This document shows, piece after piece, positions 35,560 to 44,575 of a stretch of 64,000 bases of DNA. Under the pieces are notes generated by a model. That model made no database searches and had not been told where the DNA came from. It saw only the letters and a list, made by a program, of their open reading frames with translations. Every line of letters begins with the position of its first letter. Within the stretch, counting starts at the first letter, position 1. The position numbers and the translations under genes are program-made. Source of the DNA: Dyella_B humi (GTDB lineage: Bacteria > Pseudomonadota > Gammaproteobacteria > Xanthomonadales > Rhodanobacteraceae); the NCBI RefSeq assembly GCF_044904605.1, contig NZ_JADIKI010000022.1:1054001-1118000 (forward strand), written 5' to 3'.

Positions 35560-38298
35560 TTATCGGTTGGAGATTTTGGCTTTTTTTTGACATGTTGGAT
35601 AGTTCGTGCATCCCAAGAACATCCCATATTTACCTTTTCTTGGTACGAGTGAACCATTGCATTTCGGATCAGGGCATGGCGTTGTATGGCCAGGTTCTCC
35701 GTCAACACTGGTCACTTCGAGCCCCATGGTCTTGGTCAGTTCAACTAAGAAAGGGGAGTGGCGGTGTTGAAGGCTCAGAATGGTGATGCCACGTCTGGCG
35801 CGTGTCAGTGCCACATAAAATAGACGGCGCTCTTCAGCAAAGGGATACTCATCCCCTGAAGGTTTGGCAAGCTGGAGTACAGGGTCATCCTCGATTGTGC
35901 TGGGGAAGCTGTAATAACCAGATACGAATCGAGGGAGGAAAACGTAATCTGCCTCCAGACCTTTGGAGCCATGGACCGTATGGAATTCGACTTCGATGTG
36001 GTTGGATAAGCTTGTCCAGTTAGGCAAGAAGGCGCGGTCTCTTTGGTAACGCCCCAATACATAGATGCTGACCTTTCCGTTTTTCCCGGGCGGAACCGCA
36101 CCCGAGTCGATACCTTGGCTAATGCGCCGCCAAAGCGTCAGTAGAGCGCCCGCAATATGGTCATCGGTCGCAACCTCGATAGCCTGGACAGCAGGTCCAA
36201 CTGCTGGCGTGGTTGAAACAACCCTTTTCTTGAGCTGCACAGGGTTGACCTGCACAAAGCGGCTGGAGATGTCGCAGATGGATTGAGGGCATCTGAAAGT
36301 GCGTTCCAGCCGAAGGGTATGACCCTTTCCGAACCACTTCTCAAAGTCGGTCATGACAGAGAGGTCGGCACCTGCGAAGCGGTTGATGCTTTGCCAGTCA
36401 TCTCCGACTGCAAACAAGTGGCGTCCTGGCTTCTTTACTAATGCGTGAGCCAGCCTAGCGCGAGCGCGACTGGCATCTTGAAACTCATCCACCATAACTA
36501 ATTTATAGCCAGGATCGTAACCCGACTCGATTGCATCAGCGGAGAGATTCAACATGTCCTCAAAGTCGATGGCGTCGTGGCGACGAAGGTCGTCTTCCCA
36601 AGCCGCTCTGATGCGTTTGAAGAGCTGAAGAAATAGGGCGTGGCGATAGTGGAATGCACCTACCGACTCATGCTCTAACCTTTGCCTTAAGTCTTCATCG
36701 GAAAGCCGATTACTTTTGGCATGTGTGAGGAAGGTGCGGAATGTTTGAGCCAGGTCTTCATTTTCAAGTACCCGGCGCCCCGAAACTGGTCTATCTGGGT
36801 TTGGATCAAGTTTGATGCCACGTTTGGTGAGCTCTTGAGCCAGATTTGTGAACGCACGACCTGACCACAAATCCGCCATGGTGGTTTCAATCAGGTCTGT
36901 GCCGTGCTGGCGGTGGAGCGCCTTTTTCCAACGCACGCCATCCAGATAGTTGTAGAAGGTTTCAGGTGGTCGACCTTGATGATCCAATGCCCAATGCTCG
37001 TGATAGGTCTTGGTGGCTGGATAGTAAAAGTCGGGCTTGTAGCGACGGTGTTCGGAATCTGCGGTGTCTACCACGTAGGGAGCTTCATACTGATAGTCCA
37101 CCCCGTTGTAGAAGAGCCAATCGGCAATTAGCCGCTCACCTTGGCTTTTGACTACGTTCCCGTCTAAGGTACGGAAACCTGTAGTGCTGGTTTCTTTGTT
37201 CCAGTCTTCAGGGTTTTCCTCCTCTTTTCCAAACTCTGGCAAGTCACGCCCAAGAACGATACGGAAGAGATCCCAATGCATCCGGAAGTTGAGGTCTTTG
37301 TCCTTTAAATCATCGACGAGCTCAATCAAATGGCGAATGTCGTCGCCACGTTCAAGCCAAGGGGCAAGGGTTGGCCTTTTGCCTGTGGCCTTGCCGATGA
37401 CATCCAGACCAAAAGCGTGGAAGGTCTTAGCTCGAATGCTTTCGGCGGGTAAGCCTAGGGGAGAAAGTCTTGCCTGAATGCGCGTTTGAAGCTCTTCAGC
37501 AGCATCGGCATTGAAGGCCAAGAGAAGGATTTCGGATGCTTTGAACAAGTTGCGATGAAGGGCATACCCCGCTTTGGCCACCATGGTAGAAGTCTTGCCA
37601 GACCCTGCTGAGGCAATGACCAAGACTCGATTGTCAAAGCAGAGAACCGCACGCGATTGTTCTTCAGTAAGCGGTGTTTTCTCTACCCGGTCGAAGAAGT
37701 CTTTACAAGCCTTGAGCTCCTCCTCAACAAGTCGCTTGTTTTGTAGCTCGACAACCTTCCGAACATCTTGTTTCCAGAATTGGATGGCTTTCTTGTCCAA
37801 TTCTGTTTTACGAGAAAGATATTCGGCTACAACGGGATGGGAGAGCTCTAGGTCAAGGGTGGGTTTGCTTTGTTGCCAAGCTTGAATGTGTCCTTCGGTA
37901 TGCCAACGTCTCTCTCGACGAAGCGAAATCATCTCTTTGGCAGTGCCGTTGGACCACTTCCGTATGGAGGGGAGGTCATCATCAAATCGACGAATCCTTA
38001 CGAGGTTGGCTTCATGCCGCCTGAGCTCTTCGAGGGCATTGCGAAATGCATTTTGGAGTTCGATGGCCTTTCGGTTAGGGATGCCGTTCAACGATGCGAT
38101 GACTCGGGTGCTCTGAACCAAGGTCACTTTGGCCCAGAAAAAACCGGGAATCGCTAACAGTTCCAGTTCCCCAATAGGGGTCAAGGACACCCGACCTTGT
38201 TGCACCAATCGAAGGTCCGAGCCTACGAAGCTGAGTTCCCAGTCCTCGGACTTGGCGAAGGTTTTCCCCCAATGGCTTGGCCCCCAGGCCTTTTCCAT
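35560..38298 (-). CDS. UvrD/HelD-like superfamily 1 helicase with zinc finger
   Basis: This 912-residue SF1 helicase resembles DNA helicase IV. The Walker A is VIASAGSGKTSTMVAKAGYA, motif II is MVDEFQDASRAR, motif III GDDWQSINRFAGAD, motif V/VI HTVHGSKGLEADYVFLPRFV and YVALTRARRGITIL. Within the middle is a PD-(D/E)XK-like insertion (YKPDFYYPATKTYHEHWALD) typical of helicase IV relatives. The C-terminus (TPCPDPKCNGSLVPRKGKYG then FLGCTNYPTCQKKAK) is a topoisomerase-type C4 zinc finger. It may unwind or process foreign or damaged DNA. It is followed by the HNH-like gene and divergent from rmuC. Confidence 0.9.
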   Translation of the reverse strand: MEKAWGPSHWGKTFAKSEDWELSFVGSDLRLVQQGRVSLTPIGELELLAIPGFFWAKVTLVQSTRVIASLNGIPNRKAIELQNAFRNALEELRRHEANLVRIRRFDDDLPSIRKWSNGTAKEMISLRRERRWHTEGHIQAWQQSKPTLDLELSHPVVAEYLSRKTELDKKAIQFWKQDVRKVVELQNKRLVEEELKACKDFFDRVEKTPLTEEQSRAVLCFDNRVLVIASAGSGKTSTMVAKAGYALHRNLFKASEILLLAFNADAAEELQTRIQARLSPLGLPAESIRAKTFHAFGLDVIGKATGKRPTLAPWLERGDDIRHLIELVDDLKDKDLNFRMHWDLFRIVLGRDLPEFGKEEENPEDWNKETSTTGFRTLDGNVVKSQGERLIADWLFYNGVDYQYEAPYVVDTADSEHRRYKPDFYYPATKTYHEHWALDHQGRPPETFYNYLDGVRWKKALHRQHGTDLIETTMADLWSGRAFTNLAQELTKRGIKLDPNPDRPVSGRRVLENEDLAQTFRTFLTHAKSNRLSDEDLRQRLEHESVGAFHYRHALFLQLFKRIRAAWEDDLRRHDAIDFEDMLNLSADAIESGYDPGYKLVMVDEFQDASRARARLAHALVKKPGRHLFAVGDDWQSINRFAGADLSVMTDFEKWFGKGHTLRLERTFRCPQSICDISSRFVQVNPVQLKKRVVSTTPAVGPAVQAIEVATDDHIAGALLTLWRRISQGIDSGAVPPGKNGKVSIYVLGRYQRDRAFLPNWTSLSNHIEVEFHTVHGSKGLEADYVFLPRFVSGYYSFPSTIEDDPVLQLAKPSGDEYPFAEERRLFYVALTRARRGITILSLQHRHSPFLVELTKTMGLEVTSVDGEPGHTTPCPDPKCNGSLVPRKGKYGMFLGCTNYPTCQKKAKISNR

Positions 38299-38735
38299 GG
38301 CATACCCCTGTTGATCTGTAGGGTAATTCTTGCCGATTTATAGGCCTTCGCTGTAGTGGGGCCAAGTCAGGAAGGGCTTGCCTGACAGCCTGAGATCGCA
38401 ATCCAGGAATCACATTCCCTTCACATCTTGAAATGGTCCACTATGTGACGAGAGTCTCACTTAAGACTCGGGTGGTGACAATCTAAGGACACGGTCAGAA
38501 GTGACCGAAACACGCATACAGGGGGCTGTGAGCGTGATAGGGGAAATTCAACTTAGGCATGCCAACACCTTGGTGGGGACATCGGGGAGGGTTGGCCGTT
38601 GCCGTCTGGAAAATAAGTTCGGTTTCCGAGGTCTTAAGCGGTCTGTTGGTCAAGGGCCGTTGACTTTGTGCGCGTCTGGGCGCGTGCGACCCGTATGTCC
38701 ATATGTTGTCTGAATGATGTTGGCCTGTAGGGGGT
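38299..38735. promoter_or_regulatory. Divergent helicase-rmuC region
   Basis: A 437-bp spacer separates the minus-strand helicase/HNH operon from the plus-strand rmuC-OLD operon and should carry both promoters. A 70-codon frame at 38501-38713 is probably not a gene. No clear operator was seen. Confidence 0.35.
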
Positions 38736-40361
38736 ATGGAAGGTATGCCTGTATGGGGATGGCTATTATTTGCGCTGGTTGTGATTGTTGCGTTCGTCCT
38801 GAATTGGATGGCAAGACGTGAGCTTTCATCGACCCAAGTTTTACTGAGAAACGCAGAAGTCGAAGCAGCTAGGTTGCCTGACGCCTTAGAGCGGGCAAGT
38901 CGTGCTGAGTCTCAAGTTACCGAACTGTTGCAGTCCGTAAAGGATGGTGCCGTAAGAGAGGCGACCGTGAAGGCGCAAGCCGACGAAAATAAAAAATTAC
39001 ACGATCAGGCGGTTCAAGCGGCGGAGAAATACGAGTCCCTCTACTCAGAGTCGAAGTCCAGTGAAGATTCGCTCAGGCGAAAGTTGGCGACCTCAGATGC
39101 AACACTTGAAACAGTTCGAACTCAACTGAGTCAAGTTAAGGGTGAGCGTGATGGCGCGCTGGAAGACGTGAAAAAGCTTAACGTTGATTTCAAGAAGCTC
39201 GGTGAGGAGCATGCGAAGGCTGCGGCTGAACGGGATGCTGCAATGTCTTCACTGGAAGAAACGAAGAAGTTCTTGAAGGATGCGGAAGTGCATCTTCGAA
39301 CGGCTTTTACTGAGGCGGCCAGCAAGGTCTTTGATGAAAAAGCCATTGCGCTGGATCAGCGCATCAAGGATTCCTCTGAAGTCTCCAAAAAGGGGTTTGA
39401 GGAAACACTCAAACCATTCTCTGAGAAGGTCGGTATTTTCCAAACGAAAATTGAGCAGTTCACCACCGAGCAGGTCAAGGAGCGTGCCACCTTGGTTGGC
39501 ACGATTGGCGAGCTTAAGACCCTCAACCAAAATATGGCGGATGCCACTGGCGCTTTAACTAAGGCGTTAAAAGGGAATGCCAAAGCGCGAGGGGATTGGG
39601 GCGAACTCATTCTGGACACTGTTTTAAAGGCATCGGGTTTGGAAGAGGGCAGGGATTACGACAGGCAAACCCAATCTTCCGATGAAGAGACGGGGGAGCG
39701 GGGACGCCCAGACATCACTATCAATTTCCCAGATGGAAGGCGGTTGGTTGTTGATTCCAAGGTCAATCTGGTTGCATGGGCTGAGGCGCAAAATGCGGAA
39801 ACGGTTGAAGCACAACAAGATGCGCTTTCCCGTCATGTGGTGGCGCTTCGTCAGCATGTCCGCGACCTATCGGAAAAGAATTATCCAAAAATCCTCGGTA
39901 AAGATGCTCTAGATACGACGGTTCTTTTCGTTCCTATAGAGGGTGCGCTCTCGGCTGCTTTGACCATCAATCCGGATCTGCAATTGGAAGCGTTTTCCAA
40001 AAAAATTGTTTTCGCTTCTCCCAATACGTTGATGGCCATACTTCGAGTTGTAGAGAGGCTTTGGACGCGAGACAAGCTCCAGAAGCAGGTCGACATCATT
40101 GGGACGGAAGCAGGGAAATTGATGGATTCTCTTGTTTCATTTCTTGTCGACTTCGAGTCAATCGAGAACCGCCTCAAGCAAGCTGGAGAGGCGTACGCGA
40201 CTGCAAAGAATCGCTTGAGTGAGTCGCCCCAGTCCGTGATGTCGCGAGGTAAACGCCTAGTGGAAGCAGGGGTTAGAGGTAGAAAAGCCTTGCCAGAAGA
40301 ACTTAAACCTGTTGCTGGAAGTGACAGCATTCCACTGATTGAACAGGAAGGAGAGCTCTAG
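38736..40361 (+). CDS. rmuC: DNA recombination protein RmuC
   Basis: This 541-residue protein has an N-terminal membrane helix (WGWLLFALVVIVAFVLNWMA), a long coiled coil (about 40-210) and the RmuC nuclease-like domain: ARGDWGELILDTVLKASGLE, GRPDITINFPDGRRLVVDSK, AVLFVPIEGAL-like VLFVPIEGALSAAL and NTLMAILRVVERLW. The D...DSK motif is a PD-(D/E)XK signature. RmuC limits inversions at repeats in E. coli and can also restrict foreign DNA; a chromosomal copy is usual, so this island copy may be specialised for defence. ATG at 38736 follows a GGGGG stretch. It starts the plus-strand operon. Confidence 0.93.
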   Translation: MEGMPVWGWLLFALVVIVAFVLNWMARRELSSTQVLLRNAEVEAARLPDALERASRAESQVTELLQSVKDGAVREATVKAQADENKKLHDQAVQAAEKYESLYSESKSSEDSLRRKLATSDATLETVRTQLSQVKGERDGALEDVKKLNVDFKKLGEEHAKAAAERDAAMSSLEETKKFLKDAEVHLRTAFTEAASKVFDEKAIALDQRIKDSSEVSKKGFEETLKPFSEKVGIFQTKIEQFTTEQVKERATLVGTIGELKTLNQNMADATGALTKALKGNAKARGDWGELILDTVLKASGLEEGRDYDRQTQSSDEETGERGRPDITINFPDGRRLVVDSKVNLVAWAEAQNAETVEAQQDALSRHVVALRQHVRDLSEKNYPKILGKDALDTTVLFVPIEGALSAALTINPDLQLEAFSKKIVFASPNTLMAILRVVERLWTRDKLQKQVDIIGTEAGKLMDSLVSFLVDFESIENRLKQAGEAYATAKNRLSESPQSVMSRGKRLVEAGVRGRKALPEELKPVAGSDSIPLIEQEGEL

Positions 40362-40422
40362 TGCTTCAACTTAACCGAAAACATGTCGTTTGACACTTCA
40401 TCTCAAAGAAGAGGGAAAGTTC

Positions 40423-40659
40423 ATGGCGCTATACAAGAATGCAAATTACGTAGAGAAGAACGACGACAAGGCTTTTGATGCAACGCATGAACCTGGAGTT
40501 CAAGCCCCGTATGCTGGAATTTACAAATGTATTACCTGTGGTAGTGAAATTGGCATCGCGCAAGGCCACGTTCTTCCGCCACAAGGTCATCATCCACACG
40601 CTGCTGGATTAGGGCCCATCAAGTGGCAGTTGGCGGTTTATGCACAACATAAGAAGTGA
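40423..40659 (+). CDS. Small zinc-ribbon protein
   Basis: This 78-residue protein has GIYKCITCGSEIGIAQGHVL followed by PPQGHHPH: a Cys-x2-Cys pair plus a His cluster, forming a half zinc ribbon. The pattern (start MALYKNANYVEKNDDKAFD) is recognised in small bacterial proteins of unknown function. Spacing and strand place it between rmuC and the OLD gene, so it is probably translated from the same mRNA. It may bind the nuclease or nucleic acid. Confidence 0.65.
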   Translation: MALYKNANYVEKNDDKAFDATHEPGVQAPYAGIYKCITCGSEIGIAQGHVLPPQGHHPHAAGLGPIKWQLAVYAQHKK

Positions 40660-40715
40660 TGGTTTCATTTTCTTATGGGATTGGTCGCGGCTAAAAGTGG
40701 AAAAGGGGGCGTGGT

Positions 40716-42602
40716 ATGCCGAACACTTCGAAGCTGGTTCGCATTGCTGTTAGGAATATTGGCTGCATCGGCAATGACAGTCTAACTGTTGAACTTGACA
40801 ACATTGTCTGTCTGGTTGGAAAAAACAATTCAGGGAAATCAACCATCTTAAGAGCCTATTGTCTGGCACAGGGGGCCGAAAGCTTCGTCCTTGATAGGGA
40901 CAGATGCCAGGCCGCTCCCGATGAGGCTCCGTGCGAAATCGAATTGGACGTTCATATCCCGACGGGTATTGGCAACGTCGACGAAAAATGGAAGAGGATA
41001 GAAGGCGATCTTTTGATTGTCCGAAGTCGGTGGCAATGGGCGCCGCCTAGTTATGAAAAAGTTCGTATGACCTGGGACCCAGAAAAGGGCGATTGGTCTG
41101 ACGAAAATGCTGGTGGTGCTGACAATGTATTTAAGTCTAGATTGCCCCGGCCTTTGCGCATTGGTTCACTTCAGGATGCCGAATCCACAGAGAAGAGCCT
41201 AGTCGCTTTGGCTTTGGCACCTCTTCAAAGGTTGATTGAAGAGGAGAGGCTTCGGACTGGATCTCAGCTCTCAGGCGCTCTCGGCTCTGTTTTGGACAAC
41301 ATCGCGCAGCTCAGCACGGCCCACGAAAAACAGTTCAACGAGATAGCTCAAAAAGTCACGGCAGGGTTCCAGGGTGTATTTCCGACAATGGATGTGCGGC
41401 TTAACGTCACGCCTATACCAGTCCAACCCAAAGTCGAATCTGGGTTGAGGGTAAAGGACGGTGGGGCTGACACCTCAATTGTTCAACAGGGAACAGGAGC
41501 GCGTCGAGCTCTCTTCTGGGCGATGCTTCAAGTACACAATGAACTTACACGGACTAAAGAAAGTCGAGATAAGTATAGAAAACAGCTTGAAGCGGATATC
41601 AAGAAGGCGGAAAAGCCAAAAGGCAAGCAAGGTGTTGATGAGGACGCATTGAATGCACTCAAGGCACAGCTTGCTGCATTGGATGAGGGTGGTCCTATAC
41701 CTGTAGATGCTGACGACCCTGCTTTGCCTGGTTATCTTCTGTTGATTGATGAACCAGAGAATGCTCTTCATCCCATGGCCGCCAGGGCCGCTCAGAAGCA
41801 TCTGTACAAATTGGCTGAGAGCCCAGATTGGCAGGTGATGATGACGACGCACTCGCCATATTTCATCAATCCTTTCGAAGACCACACAACCATTGTGCGT
41901 TTAGAGAGGGATGATAAGAAAGGGGCGGTAGGGCCCAAGACTTATCGCTCAGATGACATTACGTTTGAGGGGGACGACAAGCAGCGCCTTCAGGCAATGC
42001 AGCACCTCGACCCAAGTCTTGCTGAAATTTTCTTTGGTTCGTATCCAGTTCTCGTAGAAGGGGATACCGAGCATGCTGCGTTCATTGCGGCCATCGTTGA
42101 AAAGCAACATGAGTTAGCGGCCATTGTGACGGTTGTCCGTGCTAGGGGTAAAGCAATCTTGCCTGCACTGATTTCAATGCTGGAGCACTTCAAAATCGAC
42201 TTTGGCGTTGTTCATGACTGCGACCCACCTTTCAAGAGCGACGGAAGTAAGAATGGGATGTGGACGCAAAATGAGCGCATCCATGAAGCCGTGGAAAAAG
42301 CCCGAAAGTCGGGGGTGACGGTTAGGCATCGTGTAAGCATTTTGGATTTTGAGAGGTACCTCGGATACGGCGAAGAGACCAAGGACAAACCTATTGCTGC
42401 CTATATGGCGGTGAAGGAAGACTCACAAGTCAGTTCTAGGGTTGAAGGCTTGCTCAAAGAGCTTCTCTCTTCTGAACAGGTTGAGCCGTTCACCAAGGAC
42501 GAATTGAAGGACGATGCCTATGTGGTGGTGCTTAACAAGAAGGCGAAGGAGTGGGCGGCGGAAAATGGTTTGCAGGACGACCTTCGATTTGTGGGGAAAT
42601 AG
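40716..42602 (+). CDS. OLD-family ATPase/TOPRIM endonuclease
   Basis: This 628-residue protein has an SMC/ABC-type ATPase with Walker A GKNNSGKST (35-43), a coiled-coil insertion (about 280-330), Walker B LLLIDEPENALHP and the H-loop MMTTHSPYFINPF. A C-terminal TOPRIM-like domain follows: PVLVEGDTEHAAFIAAIVEK with the Glu, then VVRARGKAILPALISMLEHF and VVHDCDPPF with the Asp residues. This is the layout of OLD (overcoming lysogenization defect) nucleases and of GajA of Gabija. The helicase in the window is divergent and not a GajB type, so Gabija is not claimed. Probably a phage-defence nuclease. Confidence 0.88.
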   Translation: MPNTSKLVRIAVRNIGCIGNDSLTVELDNIVCLVGKNNSGKSTILRAYCLAQGAESFVLDRDRCQAAPDEAPCEIELDVHIPTGIGNVDEKWKRIEGDLLIVRSRWQWAPPSYEKVRMTWDPEKGDWSDENAGGADNVFKSRLPRPLRIGSLQDAESTEKSLVALALAPLQRLIEEERLRTGSQLSGALGSVLDNIAQLSTAHEKQFNEIAQKVTAGFQGVFPTMDVRLNVTPIPVQPKVESGLRVKDGGADTSIVQQGTGARRALFWAMLQVHNELTRTKESRDKYRKQLEADIKKAEKPKGKQGVDEDALNALKAQLAALDEGGPIPVDADDPALPGYLLLIDEPENALHPMAARAAQKHLYKLAESPDWQVMMTTHSPYFINPFEDHTTIVRLERDDKKGAVGPKTYRSDDITFEGDDKQRLQAMQHLDPSLAEIFFGSYPVLVEGDTEHAAFIAAIVEKQHELAAIVTVVRARGKAILPALISMLEHFKIDFGVVHDCDPPFKSDGSKNGMWTQNERIHEAVEKARKSGVTVRHRVSILDFERYLGYGEETKDKPIAAYMAVKEDSQVSSRVEGLLKELLSSEQVEPFTKDELKDDAYVVVLNKKAKEWAAENGLQDDLRFVGK

Positions 42603-42653
42603 GGTTGCTGTTCGCAATCTAATACGATTCATGAACTTGTTAATGGAGGACAT

Positions 42654-43379
42654 GTGAAGGCTTACTACCCAAGGACCCAAATCATTCGTTGGATGATAAA
42701 AACCTTTAATGTGCTGACTAGCTCATCGGCTTCCTATTCGATGAGAGTCGGCGTTGATAAATATGACAACGGTGATATCGACTTAAAAGCTCGAATTCGA
42801 GTTAAGTCACAGCCAAAGGATGACGCGGGCCTCCCTGCTGCCAGGAAGACGGGCCGAGGGGTGTCTTTATTTTTCTTTGTCGGCTTCATTATGGCATCTC
42901 TCGCAACCGTAGTTATTTATTATTTTTTCGGAGATGAGAGGCGCGATGGGATGGAGTTTGCATGCTACATACTGCCATCGATTGCCGGAATATGCGGTGG
43001 TATTGGCTTGTTTTACAAGGATATTGAAAGGTCAATGTTTTGGGCGTCGGGCTTTGCATTGGTCGTTAGTTTTGCTATTTACATTGCAGATCATACGGAT
43101 TCGTTTCTCACGACTTGGGCGTGCGTTGCAGCTGTCGTCTTATTGATGGCCATGACATTATTTTTTATGGTTATTAGGCGTCCAAGTGTTGGGGTATCAA
43201 AGGCCGTTCGTGGTTTTGAAGTTGCGCTTTCCGTTTGCTTGCTTATGGTTTCAGGGATCGCCGTCTTTTACTTTTCAAAAAATGCCATTTATCTACATGG
43301 CTGTGTTGGAAGTAAATCAGTGCCCTGTTCCGCTATATATGGCCATCACGAGGCACCCGATGCTCATAAGAATGGTTAG
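42654..43379 (+). CDS. Membrane protein, hypothetical
   Basis: This 241-residue protein starts at GTG 42654 with GGAGG upstream. The N-terminal 65 residues are soluble, with KYDNGDIDLKARIRVKSQ. Then come about five membrane helices (GVSLFFFVGFIMASLATVVI, FACYILPSIAGICGGIGLFY, MFWASGFALVVSFAIYIA, WACVAAVVLLMAMTLFFMVI, GFEVALSVCLLMVSGIAVFY). It ends the rmuC-OLD operon and could anchor or be the effector of that module; this is inference. A bidirectional terminator follows. Confidence 0.65.
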   Translation: MKAYYPRTQIIRWMIKTFNVLTSSSASYSMRVGVDKYDNGDIDLKARIRVKSQPKDDAGLPAARKTGRGVSLFFFVGFIMASLATVVIYYFFGDERRDGMEFACYILPSIAGICGGIGLFYKDIERSMFWASGFALVVSFAIYIADHTDSFLTTWACVAAVVLLMAMTLFFMVIRRPSVGVSKAVRGFEVALSVCLLMVSGIAVFYFSKNAIYLHGCVGSKSVPCSAIYGHHEAPDAHKNG

Positions 43380-43563
43380 TGACGATATTATTCTTAACAT
43401 CAGTTTAGTGTCTTGATCATTCATAAATATATCCGGATTAGATTTTTCTATTTAAATAGATAACAGATAGTTAAGGCCAGTCAAGAGGGTGAGAGCGCGT
43501 CTTAGTGTTCTCCGAACACGACGCTCAAAGCAGAGGCAAAAGTAGTAACGCTAAGCGTTCAAG

Positions 43564-43591
43564 AAAACGCCACCGAATTTGGTGGCGTTTT
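43564..43591. terminator. Bidirectional intrinsic terminator
   Basis: AAAACGCCACC-GAATTT-GGTGGCGTTTT is an 11-bp hairpin with A and T tracts at both ends. It sits between the convergent membrane-protein genes ending at 43379 and 43639. Confidence 0.85.
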
Positions 43592-43638
43592 GCATTGAAA
43601 CTTATCGCATCGGCAGTGGATAGGATGGATGTGACTCA

Positions 43639-44364
43639 TCAGTTTCCGTGGCAGATGGCTGGGCGAATGCTCGTCATGAACGATTGAACCTGCGGCCCTG
43701 CAAAGGTCAGCATCGCCCAGGTCAGCCCCATGAAGATGGCTGCGCCGACGAGCTTGCCACTTGATGAGGTCTTGCCCAGCCATTGCTGGATGGAGTTGTC
43801 GCTATCGAGGAAGTACTGCGAGATGGAGCGGAATGAGTGCGGCATCAAAAGAAGCAAGGAGAAGACCATGCCTAGCGCCGCAATAAGGTTCTCTGATGAG
43901 ACAGACTCACCATAAGCATTCAAGGCACACCAGAATGTATGTGGACCATCGGCCTGGCTGACAATCTCAGCAAGCCTTTCTGGGTAGTGTTGCCAAGTGT
44001 TGTAAGTGAAGGCAGTCAGCACACCAGACAGGGTGAAGGTTCCTGACTCTTGCCAAGGCCGCTCAATGGGTTGCTTGTACAGAAGCTGGAGCGCCACCGA
44101 CACCAAGGGAAAAATGGTGCCTAGCCCAGCCAGAATCATCGCGCCTGCGTAAAACTCGTTGGCATACTTCGTAAAAAAGTAAGTTGCGATGACTAGAACG
44201 ATGACTCCGACGATTCCATAAGCAAGGGGATGTACCTCGCTTTCCGAATTCCTGTGACCACCGTTGTTGTTCGTAATGCGGTTCTTTTGAACCACCACCG
44301 TATTGCCGGTACCGATGGCCACGCCATCACCACTGACATTGATGCCACTGACGTCTCTTGCCAT
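43639..44364 (-). CDS. Membrane protein, hypothetical
   Basis: This 241-residue protein has an unusual Gly/Asn-rich N-terminus (SGINVSGDGVAIGTGNTVVV). About four membrane helices follow (IVGVIVLVIATYFF, GAMILAGLGTIFPLVSVALQ, LIAALGMVFSLLLLM, LVGAAIFMGLTWAMLTFAG) and a short tail. The beta-like N-terminal repeat resembles leaders seen before effector domains in some defence proteins; that resemblance is weak. GGGGAA precedes the ATG. It is transcribed away from the relaxase, from which it is separated by about 210 bp. Function unknown. Confidence 0.6.
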   Translation of the reverse strand: MARDVSGINVSGDGVAIGTGNTVVVQKNRITNNNGGHRNSESEVHPLAYGIVGVIVLVIATYFFTKYANEFYAGAMILAGLGTIFPLVSVALQLLYKQPIERPWQESGTFTLSGVLTAFTYNTWQHYPERLAEIVSQADGPHTFWCALNAYGESVSSENLIAALGMVFSLLLLMPHSFRSISQYFLDSDNSIQQWLGKTSSSGKLVGAAIFMGLTWAMLTFAGPQVQSFMTSIRPAICHGN

Positions 44365-44575
44365 TTGATTCCCCACTGTCACAGGCCTATTCCTGCGTAG
44401 GACATGTCTGACAGGGTTCTGTCTCGTGGCTTGAGACACTCCAAAAATTCTCCTTGGAAATTTTATTTCCGTGACGGGGTTGACAGAATTGTGGATTCTG
44501 GTTGGATGGGGCAGATGCTAAGGCATCGCACACAGGTCAAGGATTGATCTAATGCTTTACTGTCACGGAGGACAA
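44365..44575. other. Possible oriT/regulatory region
   Basis: This 211-bp spacer lies between divergent membrane protein and relaxase genes, where MobA/MobL elements often place oriT. GTCACGGAG/GTGACGGGG motifs occur near 44472 and 44562. No nic-site consensus was recognised, so this is only positional. Confidence 0.3.

Noticed and set aside
38501..38713. 70-codon frame before rmuC
   Set aside because: Poor start context and no recognisable protein features; it lies in the divergent promoter region.
35560..42602. Gabija system
   Set aside because: An OLD nuclease and a UvrD-type helicase are present, but they are divergent, separated by rmuC, and the helicase has HelD features and a zinc finger unlike GajB.
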